Source of the DNA: Hymenobacter jejuensis
GTDB taxonomy: Bacteria; Bacteroidota; Bacteroidia; Cytophagales; Hymenobacteraceae
Reading direction: 5' to 3'
NCBI RefSeq assembly: GCF_006337165.1
Contig: NZ_CP040896.1
Span: 1-64,000, forward strand
DNA length: 64,000 nt
The notes beneath the pieces are model-generated. The model was not told the origin of the DNA, did no database searches, and was given only the letters and a program-made list of their open reading frames with translations. Numbering within the stretch: the first letter of the stretch is position 1; every line of letters begins with the position of its first letter. The position numbers were made by a program, and so were the translations under genes. This document shows, one piece after another, positions 57,415 to 64,000 of this stretch.

Positions 57415-58752
57415 GCCTCGCATGCCCATCATTTTGGCCATTTGCTGCATGCCGCCTTTGGTTTGGCTCATCTTGTTCATGGTGCGCATGACTTTGCGCA
57501 TGTCCTCAAACTGCTTCATTAGGTTGTTGACCTGCTGAATATCCGTGCCGCTGCCTTTGGCCAAGCGGCGCCGACGCGAGCCGTTCAGGAGTTCAGGCTG
57601 TGCACGCTCCTGCTTGGTCATGCTTTTGATGATGGCTTCAATGGGCTTAAACGCATCGTCGTCGATATCGACGTCTTTAATGGCTTTGCTCATGCCCGGA
57701 ATCATGCCGACCAAGTCCTTTAGGTTGCCCATCTTCTTGATCTGCTCCAGTTGGGAGAGGAAGTCATCGAAGTTGAACTGGTTCTTGCGAATCTTTTGGT
57801 TGATGCGCTTGGCCTCGTCTTCATCGAACTGCTGCTGAGCGCGTTCTACCAGCGAAATTACGTCGCCCATGCCCAAAATGCGCTGGGCCATGCGGTCGGG
57901 GTAGAACATGTCCAGCGCCTCCATCTTTTCACCTGTCGAGATGAATTTGATGGGCTTCTCGACTACCGAGCGGATGGAAAGAGCCGCACCACCGCGCGAA
58001 TCGCCGTCGAGCTTGGTGAGCACTACGCCGTCGAAGTTGAGGCGGTCGTTAAAGGTCTTGGCCGTATTTACGGCGTCCTGACCCGTCATCGAATCGACTA
58101 CGAACAGCGTTTCCGAAGGGTTGATAGCCTTCTTCACCGCTTCGATTTCGCGCATCATTTGCTCGTCGATAGCCAAGCGGCCGGCGGTGTCGATGATGAC
58201 TACTTTCTTATTGTTCTTCTTGGCGTAGTCGATGGCGTTGCGCGAAATCTCGACCGGATTCTTGTTTTCCGGCTCCGAATACACCTCCACGCCAATCTGT
58301 TCGCCCAGCACTTTCAGCTGGTCGATAGCGGCGGGGCGGTACACGTCGCAGGCCACCAGCAACACGGTGCGGTTCTGCTTTTTGATGAAGCTGGCGAGCT
58401 TGCCGGCAAAAGTGGTCTTGCCCGAGCCTTGCAAACCGCTCAGCAGCACAACTGCCGGATCGCCTTTGATGACAATATCCTGCTTCTCGCCGCCCATGAG
58501 CAAGGTAAGCTCGTCGTACACGATCTTGACCATGAGTTGGCCCGGCGATACGGCCGTGAGCACGTCGCGCCCCATTGCCTCGTCCTTGATCTTGTCGGTT
58601 ACTTCCTTGGCTACCTTGTAGTTAACGTCGGCATCAACAAGGGCCCGGCGAATTTCTTTGATGGTCGCCGCAACGTTGATCTCGGTAATGCTGCCTTGGC
58701 CTTTCAGGGTCTTGAAGGCGCGATCGAGTTTGGTACTTAAGTTATCGAACAT
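57409..58752 (-). CDS. ffh: Signal recognition particle GTPase
   Basis: Binds signal sequences and 4.5S RNA and docks with FtsY to target membrane proteins. The 447-residue product has the N domain (LDRAFKTLKGQGSITEINV), the NG GTPase domain with P-loop GLQGSGKTTFAGKLA, DTAGRL, the TKLDGDSRGGAAL motif and the closing GMGDVISLVERA, and a Met-rich M domain (MPGMSK, SKRRRR-type RNA-binding stretch GSRRRRLAKGSG, then MKQFEDMRKVMRTMNKM ... MMGMRGK). All GTPase motifs are intact. Monocistronic. Confidence 0.98.
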   Translation of the reverse strand: MFDNLSTKLDRAFKTLKGQGSITEINVAATIKEIRRALVDADVNYKVAKEVTDKIKDEAMGRDVLTAVSPGQLMVKIVYDELTLLMGGEKQDIVIKGDPAVVLLSGLQGSGKTTFAGKLASFIKKQNRTVLLVACDVYRPAAIDQLKVLGEQIGVEVYSEPENKNPVEISRNAIDYAKKNNKKVVIIDTAGRLAIDEQMMREIEAVKKAINPSETLFVVDSMTGQDAVNTAKTFNDRLNFDGVVLTKLDGDSRGGAALSIRSVVEKPIKFISTGEKMEALDMFYPDRMAQRILGMGDVISLVERAQQQFDEDEAKRINQKIRKNQFNFDDFLSQLEQIKKMGNLKDLVGMIPGMSKAIKDVDIDDDAFKPIEAIIKSMTKQERAQPELLNGSRRRRLAKGSGTDIQQVNNLMKQFEDMRKVMRTMNKMSQTKGGMQQMAKMMGMRGK

Positions 58753-59006
58753 CGGTTGATGTACTGAGTAGTTGTATTGTAATAAGCTGATTTACTTCAA
58801 ATTACGAAGATTAAGCCAGCACAAGTTTTTTGCAAGGATAATGCGGTTGGCAAATCAAAAAACGCCGCAAACTCTTGTCGCATTGTAGCGCTGCTTCGCA
58901 AATTGAAACGAGAAGCCGCGAAGAATTGCTCCCAAAATTAGCCAGAAAACCTCGAAAGCCGACGACTTCTTACCTTCGTGCTTTCACCTTGTTCCATTCC
59001 CCGTCC

Positions 59007-60308
59007 TTGGCCCCTGCCCGCCTCCTCGTCATTACGTATTACTGGCCGCCCTCCGGAGGCGCAGGTGTGCAGCGTAGCCTCAAGTTTGTCAAGCACTTAC
59101 CGAGTTGCGGCATTGAGCCAACGGTTATTACCGTCGACCCAAATAAAGGTGCTTACCCAGTCCTCGATGAGTCGTTGGCGGCGGAAATTCCGGCGGGCGT
59201 ACGCGTCATTCGCACCGATACGTCCGAGCCATTTGGGAGTTACAAGAAGCTAACCGGCCGCCAGCAGATCCCGTACGGCGGCTTTGCCAACGAGAGCAAA
59301 ACGAGTTTGCAGCAACGCTTTTTCAAGTTTGTGCGCGGCAACGTGTTTATCCCCGATCCGCGTCGCGGCTGGAACAAGCATGTACTCCAAGCGGTGAGCG
59401 ACTTAATTGCCGCCGGGGAGCATTTCGATGCGGTGCTGACCAGTTCTCCACCGCATTCTTCCCAACTAATCGGGCTGGAGCTAAAGAAGCGATTCGGCTT
59501 GCGTTGGCTGGCCGACTTGCGCGACCCTTGGACGGACATATACTATTACAAGGAGCTAAATCACACCCCACCTGCTCGTTGGCTTGATGCGTGGTACGAA
59601 CGCCAAGTACTGGAACAGGCTGATGCCGTGCTGGTTACCAGCCCCGATACCAAACGGCTTTTTTTGGGCAAATCGCCTCAGCTGTCGGCCAAGAAATTTC
59701 ATGTGTTGCCCAACGGTTACGACGAAAGCGATTTTAACGCTCCTTCTTCGCCACCCACTGACTGTCTGCTGATTACGCACACGGGCACCATCACCGAAAC
59801 CTACCACATCGAGCTATTTCTGGCGGCCTGCGCCGAGTGCGCCCGGCGCCACCCCAATGTGCCGTTGCGGCTGCGTTTTGTGGGCAAAGTATCGGAAGAG
59901 GTGCGGCGGCAGATTGCGCAAAACGGGCTGTCAGGAATTACAGAACTGCTGGCCTTTGTGCCTCACCACGAGTCGGTGACGCACTTGCTGCACGCCTCCG
60001 TGCTGCTGATGGCAATCCCGGACGTGGTGCCCAATTTTGGCATCTTACCGGGCAAAGTCTTTGAGTATCTGGCTGCTAATAAGCCCATTATCTGCATTGG
60101 CCCTGTGGGGTCCGACGCAGACAATTTACTGGAAGAATGCGGCGCCGGGCGAGCCATTCCTTACGATGCCTACAACGCCATGCTCGACCATCTGGAAACC
60201 CTCGTAGCCCAGTGGCTCGTCAACCCCAACCTGGACTTGCCTGCGCTCAACCACGCCCGCTACTCCCGCAAAGCCCTGACGGGCCGGCTCGCGAAACTGG
60301 TTCGGTAA
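59007..60308 (+). CDS. Glycosyltransferase family 4-like, probable cell-surface polysaccharide assembly
   Basis: 433 residues from a likely TTG start. GT-B fold: N-terminal motif RLLVITYYWPPSGGAGVQRSLKF (phosphate-loop GGAGVQR), DPWTDIYYY, HVLPNGYDESDF linker and the C-terminal NFGILPGKVFEYLAANKPIICIGP with the conserved acidic/Glu donor site (KVFEYL). No ATG or GTG lies in a suitable place: the frame is open from a TTG at 58875, and TTG codons at 58989 and 59007 are the candidates; 59007 gives the family's usual short lead (MAPARLLVITYY). A -7-like TACCTTCG lies just upstream at 58973-58980. It is near PseB/PseC, so may act in pseudaminic-acid glycan synthesis (inference). Confidence 0.8.
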   Translation: MAPARLLVITYYWPPSGGAGVQRSLKFVKHLPSCGIEPTVITVDPNKGAYPVLDESLAAEIPAGVRVIRTDTSEPFGSYKKLTGRQQIPYGGFANESKTSLQQRFFKFVRGNVFIPDPRRGWNKHVLQAVSDLIAAGEHFDAVLTSSPPHSSQLIGLELKKRFGLRWLADLRDPWTDIYYYKELNHTPPARWLDAWYERQVLEQADAVLVTSPDTKRLFLGKSPQLSAKKFHVLPNGYDESDFNAPSSPPTDCLLITHTGTITETYHIELFLAACAECARRHPNVPLRLRFVGKVSEEVRRQIAQNGLSGITELLAFVPHHESVTHLLHASVLLMAIPDVVPNFGILPGKVFEYLAANKPIICIGPVGSDADNLLEECGAGRAIPYDAYNAMLDHLETLVAQWLVNPNLDLPALNHARYSRKALTGRLAKLVR

Positions 60309-60330
60309 AACGATCGTGCCGGTTGGTACG

Positions 60331-62193
60331 CTACCGCAGTTTTTCCCACACTCCTTTTAGCTTGCCCGGTACCCGACTGGCAAGCTGAGCGCGCCAATCG
60401 GCCCAAGCAGAACGCGGCAATTGTCGTCCGTGCCACGCGCTTATAGCCTCGGCTACTCGCTGTGCCAGCGTGCGGTAATGCGCCCGGTGGTAATGCCGCA
60501 GGTTGTTGGTGACATCAGCGGGCGTCCGGACAAAATCGCGTACGTCGATGAGAAAGCAATTATCAGCTTCGGCCACAAATTCAGCAAGCGCCTGATTCAT
60601 AATAACATGCCGCTCTTTGGCACCTGGCTCGTTAGAACCAGGCACTTCAATTTCGGCACCGTTCAAGAAGAAAACAGGCACTGCACTGGGTAGCTGCTCG
60701 CGCAGCCAGCGAAGGTTTTGCTTAAAACGGAGAGGTGAAATCTGGCCTTCAAACTGAAAATCGTGGCGGAAGCGCTGCAGGAAGGCTTCGTCCATGCCGC
60801 GGAAGCGCCGCTGCTTGTAGCGAGCCGCTAGTGCTGCCAGGTCGGCAGTTGTGAGGTCGTGGTAGCCGCCAAAAGGAATATCCAGACCGGTTGCTTTTTC
60901 ACGGTACACGTCCTGGGTATAATCCATCAACGGACTGTAAATCAAAGCATCATAATCAGCCGACCATAGTTTGGTATCGAATGCCTCCTGCCCCAAAAAC
61001 GGCAAAGACGCCGCAAGGCGTTGTTGCTCGGGAGCGGGCAGTTCACGGCCGGCCCGCAACAGCGCCGTATGTTCGATGTGAACCGGAACCTGGTTTTCGT
61101 TGACGTAGTTAAACTCTTCAATTACAGATAGTTGAAAAGCCTGCAAAAACGGCGTCATCTGCCCTAAGTCGCAGCCACCCTTCAGCAACACCCGCAACTG
61201 CGTTGAATCGACGGTTGGTGAATCACCTACAACAAGTTGCTTATCAACATCTTGCGCATCAACCGTTATCCAATCGGGGCGGTCGGTGGTGTTGAGCTCT
61301 GTGGCCACTTCGCCTTGCACTTCCAGCGCCGGGAAACCAAGCCATGCGCACGTAAATTGCTCGATGCCAAGGTGCAGGATGCGGCAAGAAAACACGAGTT
61401 GTTCCAGGCGGTTTTCGGGCTGGTTGAGGCAATAAATGCCCACTAAGCCGTAGTCGCCAAAACGGTCGTGGACGCGCACAGTGCCCCAGCGGCGGCTTGG
61501 ATCGGAGAAGCTCGCGCGCAACTCCTCTTTTGTAACGCGCTTCTTGGTGAAGTTCAGTTGATTAGACCGGTTGATCAATTCCTCAATCCGGTCGAGATCG
61601 GGAATGACGGCGGCGCCTTCGCGAAACGCAATGTGTACTTGCGAATCGCGCAGAAAGGCCACGTTGTCTTGGTAAGCGGACCGCGCCTGCTGCTGCCGTT
61701 CGAGCAATTTGTATTGCTCCAAACGCGAAAACTCGGGGTCAGGTTTGCCGCTTGCGCGCAGTACAGGCGCCCAGTGCGGCAAGTCGGCAGGGTCGGCTAC
61801 CTGCAGCTTGGGGTTGTAGTACTGCGCCTCGGCCCGGTTGATGGGGTTGTCGTCGAGAAAGAGCGCATTAGGAGCCCGCAGCTGCATCTTTTCCAGCAAC
61901 TCCTTGATTATGGGGCCTTTAGGTTGCCAGCTAATCTGAGGAAATACAAACAGATCGCGAATGCCAAGCTCTATTAACTTGGCTTCGGCCGCTGCAAAAT
62001 CATTTTTGGAAACGATGGTATGTACGATGCCGCGGGCCGCGGTGTCGCGCACCAAAGCCAGATTTTCTTCCAGGGCCTCTACTGCCCCTTCCGAGAGCGT
62101 ACCGCGCCAAAACGTGTCGTCGAGGTCCCAGATAATGACTTTGACGGGTTCGGGAAGGGCAACTTTGGGAACGGTATCTGAAATAGCGGTCAT
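60331..62193 (-). CDS. FkbH-like HAD-family protein with C-terminal SGNH-like domain
   Basis: 620 residues. About 15-330: HAD superfamily, FkbH subfamily (IWDLDDTFWRGTL with D23, D25 and T27; FLDDNPINRAEAQ; NRSNQLNFTKKRVTKEEL; RVHDRFGDYGLVGIY). FkbH-type enzymes are associated with glyceryl loading on acyl carrier proteins, and also with glycan assembly in surface polysaccharide loci. About 335-600 resembles an SGNH-type fold (LVVGDSPT near 315, DCNFLIDVRDF-like C-terminal block EADNCFLIDVRDFV ... HYHRAHY) as in related FkbH proteins. Convergent with the glycosyltransferase gene (22 bp apart) and divergent from pseB. Substrate unknown. Confidence 0.8.
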   Translation of the reverse strand: MTAISDTVPKVALPEPVKVIIWDLDDTFWRGTLSEGAVEALEENLALVRDTAARGIVHTIVSKNDFAAAEAKLIELGIRDLFVFPQISWQPKGPIIKELLEKMQLRAPNALFLDDNPINRAEAQYYNPKLQVADPADLPHWAPVLRASGKPDPEFSRLEQYKLLERQQQARSAYQDNVAFLRDSQVHIAFREGAAVIPDLDRIEELINRSNQLNFTKKRVTKEELRASFSDPSRRWGTVRVHDRFGDYGLVGIYCLNQPENRLEQLVFSCRILHLGIEQFTCAWLGFPALEVQGEVATELNTTDRPDWITVDAQDVDKQLVVGDSPTVDSTQLRVLLKGGCDLGQMTPFLQAFQLSVIEEFNYVNENQVPVHIEHTALLRAGRELPAPEQQRLAASLPFLGQEAFDTKLWSADYDALIYSPLMDYTQDVYREKATGLDIPFGGYHDLTTADLAALAARYKQRRFRGMDEAFLQRFRHDFQFEGQISPLRFKQNLRWLREQLPSAVPVFFLNGAEIEVPGSNEPGAKERHVIMNQALAEFVAEADNCFLIDVRDFVRTPADVTNNLRHYHRAHYRTLAQRVAEAISAWHGRQLPRSAWADWRAQLASRVPGKLKGVWEKLR

Positions 62194-62333
62194 GGTGCGC
62201 TCGGCGAAGCCTCTCTACCGTAAGTAGTTCCGATCGGTGCCACGAAGCGGTAGAAAAGCCTCGTGGGCTCGGTATGGCAAACCTGAAGAAGCCGCCAGCG
62301 CACAAAAGTACGCAACCTCGTTCCGGAATGCCT

Positions 62334-62341
62334 ACTTTTGC
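62334..62341 (+). promoter_or_regulatory. Possible -7 box for pseB
   Basis: TACTTTTG about 39 nt before the pseB ATG; fits TAnnTTTG, but no TTG lies at 19-21 nt upstream. Confidence 0.4.
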
Positions 62342-62379
62342 CCTCCTTATGCCAACCAGTACAGGTTGCTTTCTTACGT

Positions 62380-63399
62380 ATGGCCCTCGACTTAAATCAT
62401 AAATCCATCCTGGTGACCGGCGGCACCGGCTCATTCGGCAAGCAGTTTGTGCAGACCGTATTTGAGCAGTTTCCGCAGGTGAAACGCTTGGTTATTTACT
62501 CGCGCGACGAGCTGAAGCAGTACGAAATGTCGCAGGTATTCCCGCACGCCAAGTACCCGGCCATTCGTTATTTCATTGGCGATGTGCGCGACGGAGAGCG
62601 CCTGAAGCGGGCCTGCGAAGGTGTCGACATCCTTGTGCACGCCGCAGCGCTCAAGCAAGTGCCCGCCGCCGAGTACAACCCGATGGAGTGCATCAAAACC
62701 AATATTTTCGGCGCCGAAAACGTGATCAATGCTGCACTCGACTGCGGCGTGAAAGACGTGGTGGCCTTGAGCACAGACAAGGCCGCAGCGCCGATCAATC
62801 TCTACGGCGCCACGAAGCTTTGTTCCGATAAGCTGTTTGTGGCCGCCAACAACATGAAAGGCCGGCGCGATCTGCGGTTTTCGGTGGTGCGCTACGGCAA
62901 CGTAATTGGCTCGCGTGGCTCGGTGGTACCGTTTTTCTTGCAGCGCCGGCATAGCGGTGTATTGCCCATCACCCACCCCGACATGACGCGCTTCAACATT
63001 TCCTTGGAGCAAGGCGTTGATCTGGTGTTGTATGCGCTGGAGAACGCTTGGGGCGGTGAGATTTTCGTGCCTAAAATTCCGAGCTATAAGATCACGGAAG
63101 TAGCCAAAGCCATCGGCCCGGATTGCCGCCAAGAGATTGTAGGCATCCGCCCCGGCGAAAAGCTGCACGAAGAAATGATCACCGAAACTGATGCCTTAAG
63201 CACTGTCGAGCTGGACAAATACTACGTGATTCTACCTTACACACCGCAGTGGGACACGGAAAAATTCATTCAGCATTTCGGGGGTAAACGCGTGGCAGCC
63301 GGCTTCCACTACGATTCGGCCAACAACGACGAGTGGCTCGACGCCGAACAGATCCGCGAAGAAATCCGGCTGCACGTAGACGCTACTTTTCAAGCTTAA
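62380..63399 (+). CDS. pseB: UDP-N-acetylglucosamine 4,6-dehydratase (inverting)
   Basis: First step of pseudaminic acid synthesis: UDP-GlcNAc to UDP-2-acetamido-2,6-dideoxy-beta-L-arabino-hexos-4-ulose, with NADP. The 339-residue short-chain dehydrogenase fold has NADP loop TGGTGSFG, SRDELKQYEM, GDVRD, AALKQVPAAEYNP, STDKAAAPINLYGATK (catalytic Asp, Lys and Tyr) and RYGNVIGSRGSVVP, all typical of PseB. The ATG at 62380 fits the family N-terminus. The pseC start follows 255 bp later after a terminator, so the two may not share one transcript. Confidence 0.94.
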   Translation: MALDLNHKSILVTGGTGSFGKQFVQTVFEQFPQVKRLVIYSRDELKQYEMSQVFPHAKYPAIRYFIGDVRDGERLKRACEGVDILVHAAALKQVPAAEYNPMECIKTNIFGAENVINAALDCGVKDVVALSTDKAAAPINLYGATKLCSDKLFVAANNMKGRRDLRFSVVRYGNVIGSRGSVVPFFLQRRHSGVLPITHPDMTRFNISLEQGVDLVLYALENAWGGEIFVPKIPSYKITEVAKAIGPDCRQEIVGIRPGEKLHEEMITETDALSTVELDKYYVILPYTPQWDTEKFIQHFGGKRVAAGFHYDSANNDEWLDAEQIREEIRLHVDATFQA

Positions 63400-63418
63400 G
63401 CTCTCAAAAATTATCACT

Positions 63419-63451
63419 AAAAAAGGCCGCCTTATGCAAGGCGGCCTTTTT
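63419..63451 (+). terminator. Terminator of pseB
   Basis: AAAAAAGGCCGCCTT pairs with AAGGCGGCCTTTTT around a 4-nt loop, 19 bp after the stop. Confidence 0.93.
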
Positions 63452-63454
63452 ACA

Positions 63455-63479
63455 TAAATGATTAATAATCAATTGTTTA
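63455..63479. repeat. 25-nt near-palindromic element after pseB terminator
   Basis: TAAATGATTAATAATC then AATTGTTTA; a weaker copy that lies just beyond the pseB terminator. Confidence 0.4.
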
Positions 63480-63585
63480 TGAAATGATCTTTTCCTCACC
63501 ACGAAAGGTTGAGAACGCATAAGGCAGAAGCATCGACCTTGTGCGCTGACTTGGCTTTGAAATCATTTGGGGCCGCAGAATGCTT

Positions 63586-63593
63586 TACCTTTG
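63586..63593 (+). promoter_or_regulatory. Possible -7 box for pseC
   Basis: TACCTTTG, a perfect -7 match 61 nt before the pseC start. The TTG at 63567-63569 is only 16 nt away. Confidence 0.5.
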
Positions 63594-63654
63594 CGGCCCT
63601 GCCTACCGGCTGATTCGGCCTAACCGCTCGTACTTTTCATTCCTGCTTTATCAC

Positions 63655-64000
63655 GTGGAGACACCCATTCCTTACGGTCGCCAACACATTACCGCGGCCG
63701 ACGTGCAGGCCGTAACCGAAACCCTGCTTTCGGATTTTCTTACGCAAGGGCCCAAAGTGGCGGAGTTTGAGGAAAAATTTGCGGCCTATATAGGTGCCAG
63801 CTATGCCGTAGCAGTCAGCAATGGCACAGCGGCCTTGCACTTGTGCACGCTGGCGCTCGAGGTGCAGCCCGGCCAGCGCGTGATCACCACGCCTATCACC
63901 TTTGCGGCGTCGGCTAACTCGGTGCTCTATTGTGGCGGCGAGGTGCATTTTGCCGACATCGACCCAGCTACCGGACTGATTGATTTACAGAAGGTTCGCC
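63655..64000 (+). CDS. pseC: PseC-type aminotransferase, C-terminus off window
   Basis: PLP-dependent DegT/DnrJ/EryC1/StrS-family aminotransferase, second step of pseudaminic acid synthesis (amination at C4). 115 codons seen from a GTG at 63655; no ATG is in frame nearby. The visible part, IPYGRQHITAADVQAV, LTQGPKVAEFEEKFAAYIGA, AVAVSNGTAALHL, TPITFAASANSVLYCGG and FADIDPATG, is typical of PseC. Adjacent to pseB. The catalytic Lys lies beyond the edge, so the enzyme's completeness cannot be judged. Confidence 0.88.
   Translation, partial: METPIPYGRQHITAADVQAVTETLLSDFLTQGPKVAEFEEKFAAYIGASYAVAVSNGTAALHLCTLALEVQPGQRVITTPITFAASANSVLYCGGEVHFADIDPATGLIDLQKVR

Overview
The window is chromosomal DNA of a member of the Bacteroidota, most like Hymenobacter and its relatives. 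The evidence is SusC/SusD outer-membrane pairs, C-terminal type IX secretion (T9SS) sorting domains on large secreted proteins, rRNA promoters of the Bacteroidota -33/-7 type (TTG, about 19-21 nt, TAnnTTTG), a Bacteroidota-like 16S gene, and fairly GC-rich genes separated by AT-rich spacers. The genus is an inference from overall character; no search was run.

Layout. 1-19.6 kb is a pectin utilisation region, all on the minus strand: a SusC (cut by the left edge), GH43, two CE8 pectin methylesterases, two SGNH/CE12-type acetylesterases, a sodium/solute symporter, GH105 with a C-terminal DUF4350-like domain, GH28 and a second SusC/SusD pair. Its three likely transcription units each start below a copy of the same dyad operator (2933, 8644, 19633). 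19.9-21.0 kb holds a Nudix hydrolase and a small STAS-like protein. 21.2-26.7 kb is a complete 16S-23S-5S rRNA operon with three tandem promoters and no tRNA in the 16S-23S spacer. 26.8-30.4 kb is a minimal ethanolamine set (permease, EutB, EutC) without microcompartment genes. 30.7-31.8 kb is class II fructose-bisphosphate aldolase. 32.6-38.7 kb encodes a secreted DRGH-type nuclease and a 1580-residue T9SS surface protein. 38.8-45.3 kb holds an HD-domain protein, a transporter-HEAT-cyclic-nucleotide-binding fusion and, convergent with it, a histidine kinase, a response regulator and a receiver-adenylate cyclase. 45.5-47.4 kb holds a small secreted protein and aspartate ammonia-lyase. 47.9-56.6 kb encodes two more large T9SS proteins (beta-helix/PA14/CBM-like, and L-type lectin/DUF11/Gly-rich). 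56.8-64 kb holds guanine deaminase, Ffh, a GT4-type glycosyltransferase, an FkbH-like HAD protein, PseB and the start of PseC (pseudaminic acid pathway, cut by the right edge).

How the genes work together. In the pectin region, SusC/SusD capture and import oligosaccharides; CE8 and CE12 enzymes strip methyl and acetyl esters; GH28 cuts galacturonan-type chains, GH105 removes unsaturated uronic acids and GH43 trims side chains; the symporter takes sugars across the inner membrane. No polysaccharide lyase is visible although GH105 uses lyase products, so one is expected elsewhere. In the 39-45 kb block the cyclase carries all the class III adenylate-cyclase residues and lies opposite a membrane protein with a cNMP-binding domain, which suggests a phosphorelay-cAMP-membrane effector pathway.

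The main non-gene observation is a 25-nt near-palindromic element repeated in more than ten spacers, usually touching or just beyond stop codons. The shared operator of the pectin region is the second.
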